From Massilia sp. CFBP 13721 (lineage in GTDB: Bacteria > Pseudomonadota > Gammaproteobacteria > Burkholderiales > Burkholderiaceae_D): DNA of 64,000 bases. Shown here one piece after another: positions 19,036 through 28,564 of the stretch; positions within the stretch are counted from its first letter, which is position 1, and every line of letters begins with the position of its first letter. Under the pieces are notes generated by a model. The model made no database searches. It was not told the DNA's origin and saw only the letters and a list, made by a program, of their open reading frames with translations. The position numbers and the translations under genes are program-made. The stretch spans positions 62,001 through 126,000 of the forward strand of contig NZ_JACYUY010000001.1 of NCBI RefSeq assembly GCF_014842025.1, written 5' to 3'.

Positions 19036-19944
19036 ATGTTTGCACATAACAAACGCCTGCAATACACGGTCCGCGTCGCGGGACCGAACCCCGGCCTGGC
19101 CAACCTGATGCTCGAGCAGTTCGGCGGGCCACAGGGCGAGCTGGCTGCGGCCATGCGTTACTTTACCCAAGCTGTTGCCGAAGACGATCCAGGCCGCAAG
19201 GACATGCTGTACGACATCTCCACCGAGGAACTCAGCCACCTCGAGGTGATCGGCCACATCGTCGCCATGTTGAACAAGGGCGCCAAGGGCCAGTTGGCCG
19301 AAGCGGTCGACACCGAAGCCGAGATGTACCGCAAGATCACCGGCGCCGGCAACGACTCCCACATCACCCAGGTGCTGTACGGCGCCGGCGCACCGCTGAC
19401 CAACTCGGCCGGCGTGCCCTGGACGGCGGCCTATATCGACTCGATCACCGAGCCGACGGCCGACCTGCGTTCGAACATCGCCGCCGAAGCGCGCGCCAAG
19501 ATCGTCTACGAGCGCCTGATCGCGCTGACCGACGACCCGGGCGTGAAAGAAGCGCTGGGCTTCCTGATGACGCGTGAAGTGGCGCACCAGAAGTCCTTCG
19601 AAAAAGCCCTGTATTCGATGGAGTCGAATTTCCCGGCAGGCAAAATGCCGGTCGACCCACGCTTCTCCAGCGTCTACTTCAACATGTCCCAGGGTCCAGG
19701 CGAAATGCGCGGCCCGTGGAACCAGGGTCCGGGCTGGGACTTCGTCACCGACCGCGAGAAGCAGATGGCAGTCGATGGCGGCTCCGGCGAAGCCGAAGTC
19801 AAGCTGCCGGCCGACGACATCGAAGTGCTCAAGCAGATGCAGGCGCGCACCCTGTCCGATCCTTCCAAGGATCCGCAGACCGGCGCCGAGCTCGGCCTCG
19901 ATCCGGCGACGCCAAAAGGCGCGTCGGCAGTGAGCAAGCCGTAA
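19036..19944 (+). CDS. Manganese catalase
   Basis: Non-haem di-manganese catalase that dismutates hydrogen peroxide. 302 residues. The ferritin-like bundle shows the metal ligands in GGPQGELAAAM (Glu), DISTEELSHLEVIG (Glu, His), NIAAEARAKIVYE (Glu) and MTREVAHQKSFEKAL (Glu, His). No signal peptide is present. GGAGGAG lies seven bases before the ATG. A GC-rich inverted repeat ending near a TTTTT run at about 20,018 may end the transcript. Confidence 0.94.
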   Translation: MFAHNKRLQYTVRVAGPNPGLANLMLEQFGGPQGELAAAMRYFTQAVAEDDPGRKDMLYDISTEELSHLEVIGHIVAMLNKGAKGQLAEAVDTEAEMYRKITGAGNDSHITQVLYGAGAPLTNSAGVPWTAAYIDSITEPTADLRSNIAAEARAKIVYERLIALTDDPGVKEALGFLMTREVAHQKSFEKALYSMESNFPAGKMPVDPRFSSVYFNMSQGPGEMRGPWNQGPGWDFVTDREKQMAVDGGSGEAEVKLPADDIEVLKQMQARTLSDPSKDPQTGAELGLDPATPKGASAVSKP

Positions 19945-20086
19945 TGTAAGGGCGGCGCGCGCGGGCAATGGGCTGCGTCGTTTCCGGTCTCGCCATGCGC
20001 GCGCCCTTGCCATCGCTGTTTTTGCTACCCTGCTAAGTAATAAACTTGCAGGGTAGTTCCGTTTCGGCGGACAGAAGGGATCGTGG

Positions 20087-20995
20087 ATGGAATCCAGAAC
20101 ACAGAAATTGCGCTGGACCGGCGCGCTTATGCGCGCGCTGACGGTGCGCCGCGTCATTGGCCTGCTGATTTGTTCGGCGGGTTGCCTGTTATTGCTCGGC
20201 AGCCTGGTCGAGCAGCTCATCAATGCAAATCCGAAGATGCATTACGCCTTGCTGGGCGGCGCCACCGCGGCCGCGGCCACGGCGCTGGGCACTTTGCCGG
20301 TCCTGTTTTCACAGAATTTCTCGAAACGCACTTATGACGGTTTCCTCGGCTTCGGCGCCGGCGTGATGCTGGGCGCGACCGCGTTTTCGCTGGTGATTCC
20401 GGCGCTGGCCGCCGCCCGTTCCTCGGGCGCCGGGCCATGGGAAGCGAGCCTGCTGGCCGGGGCCGGCATCATGGCCGGCGCCGGCGCCATCCTCCTGATG
20501 AGCCGCGCGACGGCGCCGGCCCAGGTGCTGGTCAGCGACGTGCACGGCAACTCGCTGCGCCGCGCCTGGCTGTTCGTCACCGCGGTAGCGCTGCACAACC
20601 TGCCCGAAGGCATGGCGATCGGCGTGGCCTACGCCGGCATCGACGTCGAAAAAGCCCATACCCTCACGACCGGCATTTCGATCCAGGACGTGCCCGAAGG
20701 GCTGGTGGTGGCGCTGGCCTTGCGCACGGTCGGCTATAGCCGCCTGACCTCGGTCGGGCTGGGTGCCTTGTCCGGCCTGATCGAACCGATCGCCGCCGCG
20801 TTCGGCGTCGCGCTGATCGGCATCTCCGGCGGCCTGCTGCCGTTCGCCCTGGCCGCGGCCGGTGGCGCCATGCTGTTCGTGATCGTCAACGACGTCATTC
20901 CCGAGATGCGCGAGAACGGCAACGGGACCTCGGCGACGATCGCGCTCATATTCGGATTCATCCTGATGACGGTGCTGGATACGGCGCTGGCGTAA
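20087..20995 (+). CDS. ZIP-family divalent metal transporter
   Basis: 302-residue inner-membrane protein of about eight helices. The metal-binding helices IV and V carry HNLPEGMAIGVAY and ISIQDVPEGLVVALALR. The second motif has Asp where many ZIPs have His. The N-terminal helix is preceded by about 20 polar residues. Zinc, iron or manganese are possible cargoes. Its place behind the manganese catalase makes manganese attractive but this is inference. A minimal repeat hairpin lies 15 bp after the stop. Confidence 0.9.
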   Translation: MESRTQKLRWTGALMRALTVRRVIGLLICSAGCLLLLGSLVEQLINANPKMHYALLGGATAAAATALGTLPVLFSQNFSKRTYDGFLGFGAGVMLGATAFSLVIPALAAARSSGAGPWEASLLAGAGIMAGAGAILLMSRATAPAQVLVSDVHGNSLRRAWLFVTAVALHNLPEGMAIGVAYAGIDVEKAHTLTTGISIQDVPEGLVVALALRTVGYSRLTSVGLGALSGLIEPIAAAFGVALIGISGGLLPFALAAAGGAMLFVIVNDVIPEMRENGNGTSATIALIFGFILMTVLDTALA

Positions 20996-21009
20996 GCCGA
21001 GACAGGCAT

Positions 21010-21041
21010 GTAGGGTGGGCAGTTCAGAGTGCCCACCCTAC
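21010..21041. repeat. Minimal GTAGGGTGG repeat: 11-bp perfect hairpin
   Basis: GTAGGGTGGGC, ten loop bases, then GCCCACCCTAC. This is the shortest complete copy in the window and shows the core palindrome. It sits 15 bp after the ZIP stop. Lacking a T-run, it is not a standard terminator but could protect or end the transcript. Confidence 0.8.
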
Positions 21042-21167
21042 GCAGGCGTTCCGGGCGAGCGTCATGGGATCAGGAACGCAACAATTCGAGAGATTTCTGG
21101 CAGGCAAACTCGCTAGAATGGACGAGCGACTCGGCACGCATCGCTGCCGTCTTTCTCATTCATTCTC

Positions 21168-21371
21168 ATGGGCTCCTTCAGCATCTGGCACTGGATCATC
21201 GTGCTCTTCGTTCTTGCAACGTCCATCGTCCCGGCCTGGCTCATCGTCAAGAAAGCCGGCTATGCCGGTCCACTGGCGCTGCTGACCTGGGTTCCGTTCC
21301 TGAACATCGTCTTCATCTGGATCTTTGCACTCAGCCACTGGCCCGTCATGAAAAAGGCCGAGCAGGCCTGA
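21168..21371 (+). CDS. Small two-helix membrane protein
   Basis: 67 residues with two hydrophobic segments (about 5-27 and 33-57) joined by a VKKAGYAGP turn, ending in charged MKKAEQA. The pattern, a short hairpin with W and P in the second helix, is common in small conserved bacterial membrane proteins. I do not recognise a specific function. No strong ribosome site precedes the ATG. It converges on the hydrolase gene with an 11-bp gap. Confidence 0.65.
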   Translation: MGSFSIWHWIIVLFVLATSIVPAWLIVKKAGYAGPLALLTWVPFLNIVFIWIFALSHWPVMKKAEQA

Positions 21372-21382
21372 GCCGGGCGCGG

Positions 21383-22033
21383 CTACGGGCCACAATGCCG
21401 CACGAACCAGTCCGAGGCCATCTCCGCCACCTGTTCCAGCGCCCCCGCTTCCTCGAACAGGTGGCCCGCCCCCGGTACCACTTCCAGCGCTTTTTCACAC
21501 TGCAGGCTCGCGAATGCCCGGCGGTTGAGCTCCAGCACCTCGGTATCCGCCCCTCCCACGATCAGCAGCGTTGGCGCCAGCACTTGCGCCAAGGCCGTGC
21601 CGGCGAGGTCTGGCCGGCCGCCGCGCGAAACGACGGCTGCAATGCCGCTGCCGCTGTCGGCGGCCACGCGCAGGGCCGCCGCCGCGCCGGTGCTGGCGCC
21701 GAACAGGCCCAGGGGCAGGGGTGCGCTCAGGGGTTCGGTGCCGAGCCAGCGCGCGGCGGCGTGCAGGCGCGCGGCCAGCACGTCGATGTCGAAGCGGTTG
21801 CGGTAGAGCGCGTCCTCGGCGGGCGTGAGCAGGTCGAGCAGCAGGGTGGCGACGCCGGCCTCGCGCAGCGCGGCCGCGACGGCCTGGTTGCGCGGACTGT
21901 GGCGGCTGCTGCCGCTGCCGTGCGCGAACAGGACGACGCCGATCGGGTCGGGCGGCAGTGCCAGCACGCCGGCCAGCGCTGTGCCAGCTGTGACCCCATC
22001 CGCAGCAATCTCGACGGGATATTCGCGCACCAT
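21383..22033 (-). CDS. Dienelactone-hydrolase-like alpha/beta hydrolase
   Basis: 216-residue cytoplasmic hydrolase. FAHGSGSSRHSPRN holds the oxyanion-loop region. The nucleophile elbow is GLFGASTGAAAAL (Ser in GAST). The acid is in LLIVGGADTEV and the His in VPGAGHLFEE. This matches the DLH-like or phosphoribosyltransferase-associated hydrolase group. The ATG at 22,033 has AAGGAGG seven bases upstream and is chosen over the open frame to 22,084. Substrate unknown. Confidence 0.85.
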   Translation of the reverse strand: MVREYPVEIAADGVTAGTALAGVLALPPDPIGVVLFAHGSGSSRHSPRNQAVAAALREAGVATLLLDLLTPAEDALYRNRFDIDVLAARLHAAARWLGTEPLSAPLPLGLFGASTGAAAALRVAADSGSGIAAVVSRGGRPDLAGTALAQVLAPTLLIVGGADTEVLELNRRAFASLQCEKALEVVPGAGHLFEEAGALEQVAEMASDWFVRHCGP

Positions 22034-22080
22034 ATCAGCCTCCTTCGCAGCCTCCGTCCAATTCGGCTTGGACCGCCGCC

Positions 22081-22120
22081 ACAAAAGAAAAATCCGGCCA
22101 GGCGCGGGGCCTGGCCGGAT
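22081..22120 (-). terminator. Rho-independent terminator of the MHS transporter gene
   Basis: A 12-bp perfect stem (22,092-22,103 with 22,109-22,120, 5-base loop), GC-rich, is followed on the minus strand by TTTTCTTTTGT. It lies about 50 bp after the transporter stop and just before the hydrolase gene on the same strand. Confidence 0.88.
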
Positions 22121-22171
22121 CGTGGGAATGCAGGCTGCGCCGCCGAAGAGGGCGGCGCAATCAAGACATCA

Positions 22172-23515
22172 TCAGTCGCGAATTTCCAGCTTGCGGTTCA
22201 GGCTCAGTGCCGCCAGCGAGCCGACCGCGCCCGACAGCAGGTAGAGGCTGACGTAGCCGAGGCCGAAGTTGGCCGACAGGCCGAGCGCGACCAGCGGGGC
22301 GAAGGCGGCGCCGACCAGCCATGCCAGGTCGCTCGTCAGGGCCGCGCCGGTGTAGCGGAAGCGCGATTCGAAGTTCGAGGTCACGGCGCCGGCGGCTTGG
22401 CCGTAGGACAGGCCGAGCAGGGCGAAGCCGATCAGGATGAAGGCGTTCTGGCCAGCTTCGCCGCCGTCGATCAGCATCGGCACGAAGGCCGAGAAGATCG
22501 CGATCAGGGCGGCCAGGGTGCCGAGCGTGGTGCGGCGGCCGACCTTGTCGGCCACCAGGCCGGAAATCAGGATGCAGACTGCGGCGACGGCGGCGCCCCA
22601 CATCTGCACGTACAGGAAGCCGCTGATCGGACGGGTGTCGTAGAGCTGCATCCACGACAGCGGGAACACGGTCACCAGGTGGAACAGGGCGTAGCTAGCC
22701 AGGGCGGCGAGGGCGCCGATGACGATGTTGGCGCCTTGCTTGCTTGCCAGTTCGCCGACCGGCGCCGGGTCGAGTTCATGGGCGTCGAGCAGGCGCGAAT
22801 ATTCGGTGGTCGAGACCAGGCGCAGGCGCGCGAACAGGGCGACGACGTTGATCGCAAAAGCGACGAAGAACGGGAAGCGCCAGCCCCAGACCAGGAAGTC
22901 GTCGGTCGACACGTTGTCCAGCAGGTAGGCAAACAGGCCGGCGGCGATCAGGAATCCTAACGGTGCGCTCAATTGCCCGAGCATCGCATACCATCCGCGC
23001 TTGTGCTCGGGCGCGTTCAGGGCCAGCAGCGACGGCAGGCCATCCCAGGAACCGCCTTGCGCCACGCCCTGGGCGATGCGCATCAGGGCCAGCAGGACGA
23101 TCGCGGCGGTGCCGATCCGGTCATAGGTGGGCAGGAAGGCGATCACGACGGTGGCGGTGCCGAGCAGGAACAGGGCAATGGTCAGCTTGACTTCCCGGGA
23201 GAAGCGTTCCTGGATCTTCATGAAGACGATCGTGCCGATCGGGCGCGCGATGAATGCGAACGAAAAAATGACAAACGAGTAGAGTGTGCCTTCCAGCCGG
23301 TCCGCCCACGGGAAAAAGATCGCGGGGAAGACCAGCACCGAGGCGATTGCGTAGACAAAGAAGTCGAAATATTCGGAGGCGCGCCCAATGACAACGCCAA
23401 CGGCAATTTCGCTCGGGGAGATGTGGTCGTCCCGGGCATTGATGTTGCGGGCCCCGCTATGCGGGGCGGTAACGGGAGCGGCTCCTGCGCCGCCGTAGGA
23501 ATTCGTGCTAGCCAT
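22172..23515 (-). CDS. MFS transporter of the metabolite:H+ symporter (MHS) family
   Basis: 447-residue inner-membrane symporter with about 12 helices. The first helix carries GVVIGRASEYFDFFVYAIAS, a typical MHS entry. It has RPIG after helix 2, QGVAQGGSWDG after helix 4 and the loop DKVGRRTTL before helix 8. Cargo in this family is organic acids, betaines or sugars; it cannot be assigned here. A polar 35-residue N-terminus precedes the first helix. A perfect terminator follows. A second MHS transporter is at 62,683-63,990. Confidence 0.88.
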   Translation of the reverse strand: MASTNSYGGAGAAPVTAPHSGARNINARDDHISPSEIAVGVVIGRASEYFDFFVYAIASVLVFPAIFFPWADRLEGTLYSFVIFSFAFIARPIGTIVFMKIQERFSREVKLTIALFLLGTATVVIAFLPTYDRIGTAAIVLLALMRIAQGVAQGGSWDGLPSLLALNAPEHKRGWYAMLGQLSAPLGFLIAAGLFAYLLDNVSTDDFLVWGWRFPFFVAFAINVVALFARLRLVSTTEYSRLLDAHELDPAPVGELASKQGANIVIGALAALASYALFHLVTVFPLSWMQLYDTRPISGFLYVQMWGAAVAAVCILISGLVADKVGRRTTLGTLAALIAIFSAFVPMLIDGGEAGQNAFILIGFALLGLSYGQAAGAVTSNFESRFRYTGAALTSDLAWLVGAAFAPLVALGLSANFGLGYVSLYLLSGAVGSLAALSLNRKLEIRD

Positions 23516-23658
23516 ATTCTTAGTCTCCAGGTAAGTGCGCAGCCTTCAAGGTAGTCCCCTGGCCTGGGCAAGGGTGGGACAAAACGTCCAATGTGCAACG
23601 AAGGCCGATGGCATTACAGTAGCATGTTCTCATTCCCATGTAACGTTAGATACCTAGC

Positions 23659-24669
23659 ATGATTCCTAAAATTGTCCGACCCGGACTGTCGTTACTCCTG
23701 CTTGCGGTGCTGTCCGGCTGCAACACGGTGGTAATGAACCCCTCCGGTGATATCGCCAAGCAGCAGGCCGACCTGGTTACGGTCTCGGTCCTGTTAATGT
23801 TAATCATCATCGTGCCGGTCATGGTCCTGACCGTGTTCTTCGCCTGGAAGTACCGCAAGGGCGCCAACGCCCGGTACGAGCCGGACTGGGATCACTCGAC
23901 CAAGCTCGAACTGGTCATCTGGGGCGCGCCCCTGCTGATCATCATCGCGCTGGGCCTGATCACCTGGATCAGCACCCACAAGCTCGACCCGTATCGTCCC
24001 CTCGACCGCATCGACCAGCACCGTCCGATCGCGGCCGGCACCAAGGTCCTCGAAGTGCAGGTCGTCTCGCTCGACTGGAAGTGGCTGTTCATCTATCCGG
24101 AGCAGGGCATCGCGACGGTGAACGAACTGGTCACCCCGATCGACACCCCGATCCGCTTCAAGCTGACCTCGTCGACCGTGATGAATGCGTTCTACATCCC
24201 GACCCTGGCCGGCATGATCTACACGATGCCGGGCATGGAGACGACCCTGAACGCGGTGCTGAACAAGGCCGGCGACTTCAAGGGCCAGTCGTCGAACTTC
24301 AGCGGCGACGGTTTCTCGCACATGAAGTTCGCCTACCGCGGCACCAGCCAGGCCGATTTCGACGCCTGGGTCGGCAAGGTCAAGGCCAGCGGCAACACGC
24401 TCGGCCGCAACGACTACCTGACCCTCGAAAAGCCGTCGGAAAAAGAGCCGGTGCGCCATTACGGCACCGTCCAGCCAAACCTGTTCATGACGGTCGTGAA
24501 CCGCTGCGTGGCCGAAGGCGCCGTCTGCATGAACCACCAGATGGCCATGGACGCCAAGCGCGTGCGTAACGACATCGCCCTCAAGCAGTTGCCGCAAGAC
24601 GGCAAGCGCCAGGTCGCCGATGCCACGACCGAAGTATGCGAAACCCCTACTAATTCTGTGAAGAAGTAA
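23659..24669 (+). CDS. cyoA: Cytochrome bo3 ubiquinol oxidase subunit II
   Basis: 336-residue lipoprotein subunit of the proton-pumping quinol oxidase. Lipobox LLAVLSGC (Cys21), two membrane helices (about 39-62 and 84-106), then a cupredoxin domain with [20 protein letters not shown] and [19 protein letters not shown]. The CuA ligands of cytochrome c oxidases are absent, as expected for a quinol oxidase. The C-terminal COX_ARM region includes [11 protein letters not shown]. It heads cyoABCD-surf1-regBA; cyoB begins 2 bp after its stop. Confidence 0.96.
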   Translation: MIPKIVRPGLSLLLLAVLSGCNTVVMNPSGDIAKQQADLVTVSVLLMLIIIVPVMVLTVFFAWKYRKGANARYEPDWDHSTKLELVIWGAPLLIIIALGLITWISTHKLDPYRPLDRIDQHRPIAAGTKVLEVQVVSLDWKWLFIYPEQGIATVNELVTPIDTPIRFKLTSSTVMNAFYIPTLAGMIYTMPGMETTLNAVLNKAGDFKGQSSNFSGDGFSHMKFAYRGTSQADFDAWVGKVKASGNTLGRNDYLTLEKPSEKEPVRHYGTVQPNLFMTVVNRCVAEGAVCMNHQMAMDAKRVRNDIALKQLPQDGKRQVADATTEVCETPTNSVKK

Positions 24670-24671
24670 CC

Positions 24672-26675
24672 ATGCAAGACTCATTTGACTTGACGAAGCT
24701 TATCTTCGGACGGCTCAGCTGGGACGCGATTCCGTTCCACGAGCCGATCCTGCTCGCTACCTTCGCAGGCGTGCTTGTCGGCGGTGCGGCCCTTATCGGC
24801 CTGATCTCCTACTTCCGCCTGTGGGGCACCCTGTGGCGCGACTGGATCACCAGTATCGACCACAAGAAAATCGGCATCATGTACATGATCCTGGGCCTCG
24901 TGATGTTCCTGCGCGGCTTCGCCGACGCACTCATGATGCGCGCCCAGCAGGCGATCTCGTTCGGCGAGAATGCCGGCTTCCTGCCGCCGCACCACTACGA
25001 CCAGGTCTTCACCGCCCACGGCGTGATCATGATCTTCTTCGTGGCGATGCCATTCGTAACGGGTTTAATGAACTATGTCGTGCCGCTGCAGATCGGCGCG
25101 CGCGACGTGGCCTTCCCGTTCCTGAACAACTTCTCGTTCTGGATGACGACCATGGGCGCCGTGCTGGTCATGGCCTCGCTGTTCGTCGGTGAATTCGCAC
25201 GTACCGGGTGGCTGGCCTTCCCGCCGCTGTCGGGCATCCTGGCCAGTCCGGGTGTCGGCGTCGACTATTACATATGGTCGTTGCAGATTGCGGGTGTCGG
25301 TACATTGCTGTCAGGGGTCAACCTGATCGTCACCATCGTCAAGATGCGCGCGCCGGGCATGGACCTGATGAAGATGCCTGTCTTCACCTGGACCTCGCTC
25401 TGCACCAACATCCTGATCGTCATGTCGTTCCCGATCCTGACCGCCACCCTGGCGATGCTGGGCATGGACCGCCTGTTCGACACCAACTTCTTCACGAACG
25501 ACAAGGGCGGCAACGCCATGCTGTACGTGAACCTGATCTGGATCTGGGGCCACCCCGAGGTGTACATCCTGATCCTGCCGGCCTTCGGCATCTTCTCGGA
25601 AGTCGTCTCGACCTTCTGCAACAAGCGTCTGTTCGGCTATACCTCGATGGTGTATGCGACCGTCGTGATCATGGTGTTGTCGTACCTGGTCTGGCTGCAC
25701 CACTTCTTCACCATGGGTTCGGGTGCGAGCGTCAACGCGTTCTTCGGCATTACCACGATGATCATCTCGATCCCGACCGGGGCCAAGATCTTCAACTGGC
25801 TGTTCACGATGTACCGCGGCCGTATCCGCTTCGAACTACCGATGATGTGGACCGTCTCGTTCATGCTGACCTTCACCATCGGCGGCATGACCGGCGTGAT
25901 GCTGGCGATTCCCGCGGCCGACTTCGTGCTGCACAACTCGCTGTTCCTGATCGCCCACTTCCACAACGTCATTATCGGCGGCGTGCTGTTCGGTCTGTTT
26001 GCGGGCTTCAACTACTGGTTCCCGAAGATGTTCGGCTTCAAGCTGAACAAGTTCTGGGGCGTGATCTCGTTCTGGCTGTGGTCGATCGGTTTCTGGGTCG
26101 CCTTCCTGCCGGGCTACATCTTGGGCTTCATGGGCGTGACCCGTCGTTCGAGCCACTTCGAAGACCCTGAAATGCAGTGGCTGTTCGTGATCTCGTTCAT
26201 CGGCACCCTGATGATCGCCGGCGGTATCGCGGCCCTCCTGATGCAGATCTTCGTTTCCTGGCGCGACCGCAAGAAGAACGTCGACGTCACCGGCGACCCA
26301 TGGGATGGCCGTACGCTGGAGTGGGCGACCTCGTCGCCACCGCCCGACTACAACTTCGCGTTCACGCCGGTCGTGTACGACAACGACACCTTCGCCGACA
26401 TGAAGAAGAATGGCTGGACCCGTCCGCTGAAGGACTACGTCGCGATCCACATGCCGAAGAACACCTGGGCTGGATTCGTGGTCTCGGCGCTGTCGATGGT
26501 GGTCGGTTTCGCGATCATCTGGCACATGTGGCTGCTGACGGGACTCGCCTTCGTGGCGACGATCGTTGCCGTCATCGTCCATACGTTCAACTACAAGCGT
26601 GACTATTACATCCCGGCGGAAGAAGTGACCCGTACCGAGAACGCACGCACTAAATTGCTGGAAGCCCATGTCTGA
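24672..26675 (+). CDS. cyoB: Cytochrome bo3 ubiquinol oxidase subunit I
   Basis: 667-residue catalytic subunit with 15 expected helices, two haems and CuB. The quinol-site residues [15 protein letters not shown] (Arg, Asp) and [11 protein letters not shown] (His, Gln) match E. coli CyoB. CuB and the His-Tyr pair are in [15 protein letters not shown] and WLHHFFTMG. Haem ligands are in [12 protein letters not shown]. It overlaps cyoC by 8 bp. These residues make it a ubiquinol rather than cytochrome c oxidase. Confidence 0.97.
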   Translation: MQDSFDLTKLIFGRLSWDAIPFHEPILLATFAGVLVGGAALIGLISYFRLWGTLWRDWITSIDHKKIGIMYMILGLVMFLRGFADALMMRAQQAISFGENAGFLPPHHYDQVFTAHGVIMIFFVAMPFVTGLMNYVVPLQIGARDVAFPFLNNFSFWMTTMGAVLVMASLFVGEFARTGWLAFPPLSGILASPGVGVDYYIWSLQIAGVGTLLSGVNLIVTIVKMRAPGMDLMKMPVFTWTSLCTNILIVMSFPILTATLAMLGMDRLFDTNFFTNDKGGNAMLYVNLIWIWGHPEVYILILPAFGIFSEVVSTFCNKRLFGYTSMVYATVVIMVLSYLVWLHHFFTMGSGASVNAFFGITTMIISIPTGAKIFNWLFTMYRGRIRFELPMMWTVSFMLTFTIGGMTGVMLAIPAADFVLHNSLFLIAHFHNVIIGGVLFGLFAGFNYWFPKMFGFKLNKFWGVISFWLWSIGFWVAFLPGYILGFMGVTRRSSHFEDPEMQWLFVISFIGTLMIAGGIAALLMQIFVSWRDRKKNVDVTGDPWDGRTLEWATSSPPPDYNFAFTPVVYDNDTFADMKKNGWTRPLKDYVAIHMPKNTWAGFVVSALSMVVGFAIIWHMWLLTGLAFVATIVAVIVHTFNYKRDYYIPAEEVTRTENARTKLLEAHV

Positions 26676-27312
26676 AATTAACGCAACCCTGAACGCTCAC
26701 CCCGGCGCCCCCGGGGCCGACGCCGGCTCGCGCTACCACGTGCGCGAGCATCATCCGGAACACGGCACCATGCTGGGTTTCTGGATTTACCTGATGAGCG
26801 ACTGCCTGATCTTCGCCAGCCTGTTCGCGACCTGGGCTGTCCTCGGTCGCAACTACGCCGGCGGTCCGTCCGGCGCCGAACTGTTCGACCTCAAGCTGGT
26901 GGCCATCAACACGGCCTTCCTGCTGGTGTCGTCGATCACCTTCGGCTTCGCGATGATCTCGGCGCAGGCCAAGAATCTGGGCAAGGCCCAGCTCTGGCTG
27001 GCCATCACCGGTGTCCTCGGCGCCTGCTTCCTGGCGCTGGAACTGTACGAGTTCTACCACCTGATCCATGAAGGCGCCGGCCCGTCGCGCAGCGCCTTCC
27101 TGACCGCGTTCTTCTCGCTGGTCGGCACCCACGGCCTGCACGTGCTGTTCGGTATCGTCTGGCTGGTCACGCTGATGTTCCAGCTGGCAAAGCACGGTCT
27201 GTCGGTCGAGAACCTGCGCCGCATGGCTTGCCTGTCGATGTTCTGGCACTTCCTGGACGTGGTCTGGGTCTTCGTCTTCACCTTTGTTTACCTGATGGGA
27301 GTGCTGCCATGA
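26668..27312 (+). CDS. cyoC: Cytochrome bo3 ubiquinol oxidase subunit III
   Basis: 214-residue subunit with five membrane helices and a polar 35-residue N-terminus. Blocks [20 protein letters not shown] and [13 protein letters not shown] and [12 protein letters not shown] are family signatures. Its start overlaps cyoB by 8 bp and its stop overlaps the cyoD start as ATGA. Confidence 0.96.
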   Translation: MSEINATLNAHPGAPGADAGSRYHVREHHPEHGTMLGFWIYLMSDCLIFASLFATWAVLGRNYAGGPSGAELFDLKLVAINTAFLLVSSITFGFAMISAQAKNLGKAQLWLAITGVLGACFLALELYEFYHLIHEGAGPSRSAFLTAFFSLVGTHGLHVLFGIVWLVTLMFQLAKHGLSVENLRRMACLSMFWHFLDVVWVFVFTFVYLMGVLP

Positions 27313-27743
27313 GCAACGGCCACCACAACCACGGCCACGACGCCCATCACGCCCACGATGCGCTCCATGGCCACAGCCATGGCGACGAGCCGGGCGTGCA
27401 TTACAGCCTGAAGGATTACACGATCGGCTTCGTGCTGGCCGTGATCCTGACGGTGATCCCGTTCTGGCTGGTCATGGGCAACGTGATCGAACCGGAGATG
27501 ACGCGCTTCGTCATCATGGGCTTCGCCGGCGTGCAGGTTGTCGTCCACATGATCTATTTCCTGCACATGAACTCGAAGTCCGAGGGCGGCTGGAATATGA
27601 TGGCGCTGATCCTCACCATCGTCCTGCTGGGTATCATCCTGGCCGGTTCGATCTGGGTCATGTACCACATGAACGCCAACATGATGCCTGGCATGGGCGA
27701 CGCAGCCGGCATGACCGGCCACGGCCCCCACGACATGCAATGA
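27309..27743 (+). CDS. cyoD: Cytochrome bo3 ubiquinol oxidase subunit IV
   Basis: 144-residue subunit with three helices. The N-terminus is very His-rich (about 14 of the first 26 residues are His or Asp/His pairs), longer than in E. coli CyoD. YTIGFVLAVILTVIPFW and HMIYFLHMNSKSEGGWN are family blocks. It overlaps cyoC by 4 bp and the SURF1 gene by 4 bp. The His-rich head may bind copper or simply be permissive; that is a guess. Confidence 0.95.
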   Translation: MSNGHHNHGHDAHHAHDALHGHSHGDEPGVHYSLKDYTIGFVLAVILTVIPFWLVMGNVIEPEMTRFVIMGFAGVQVVVHMIYFLHMNSKSEGGWNMMALILTIVLLGIILAGSIWVMYHMNANMMPGMGDAAGMTGHGPHDMQ

Positions 27744-28564
27744 TGGACCGGCACGATCCGGCGCATGCGCTTGATTCCGGTGTGAAGCGGCCACGCAGTG
27801 TGGTACGCATCGTCCTGGCGATCATCGGCTTGCTCCTGATCGTGCTGTTCGCGGGGCTGGGGACCTGGCAGGTGCAACGCCTGCAATGGAAACTGGCCCT
27901 GATCGAACGTGTCGAATCGCGCGTCAGCGCAGATCCGGTGGCGCCGCCTCCCGCGGCGCGCTGGTCTTCAATCTCCAAAGAATCCGACGAATACCGGCAC
28001 GTACGCCTGGCCGGACACTTCCTCTACGAATTTTCCACGCCGGTGCAAGCCGTGTCCGAACTAGGCGCCGGCTACTGGCTGGTCACGCCGCTATGCACGC
28101 CTGACGGCAGCATCGTCCTCGTCAACCGCGGTTTCATCCCGGCCGCCGATGCGCGCGGGCGCTATCCGGCGCGGCGCGCCGACGGCAATCCCTGCGCCGC
28201 TGTCGAGGATGCCCCGCACAGCTTCACCGCCTTGCTGCGCATCGCCGAACCAGGCGGCGGCTTCCTGCGCGACAACGATCCGGCCGGCAACCGCTGGTTC
28301 TCGCGCGACGTCGCCGGCATCGCCGCCGCGCGCGGTTTATCCAATGTCGCACCTTATTTCGTCGATGCGCGGCGCGGGCAGGATCCCGCCGGCGCCCCTG
28401 AACACCCGGTCGGCGGCCTGACTGTCATTTCCTTTCAAAACAATCACCTCGTGTATGCGATCACTTGGTATGCTCTTGCTTTGATGGTGCTCGGCGCGTG
28501 GTGGTATGTCGCACGCTCGGGTTCGAACAGGGAAACCGGCAGGAACGATGGCAGTAAAGCTTGA
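27740..28564 (+). CDS. SURF1-family oxidase assembly protein
   Basis: 274-residue assembly factor for haem-copper oxidases. Two membrane helices frame a periplasmic domain: about 24-44 (ending GLGTWQVQRLQWK, the SURF1 signature) and about 238-258 (YAITWYALALMVLGAWW). GYWLVTPLCTPDGSIVLVNRGFIP is the family's central block. It overlaps cyoD by 4 bp and regB by 17 bp. cyoE, which makes haem O in many cyo operons, is not here. Confidence 0.93.
   Translation: MMDRHDPAHALDSGVKRPRSVVRIVLAIIGLLLIVLFAGLGTWQVQRLQWKLALIERVESRVSADPVAPPPAARWSSISKESDEYRHVRLAGHFLYEFSTPVQAVSELGAGYWLVTPLCTPDGSIVLVNRGFIPAADARGRYPARRADGNPCAAVEDAPHSFTALLRIAEPGGGFLRDNDPAGNRWFSRDVAGIAAARGLSNVAPYFVDARRGQDPAGAPEHPVGGLTVISFQNNHLVYAITWYALALMVLGAWWYVARSGSNRETGRNDGSKA

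Noticed and set aside
21029-22960. 643-codon plus-strand ORF
   Set aside because: Overlaps the small membrane protein and antisense to two well-supported genes; low complexity.
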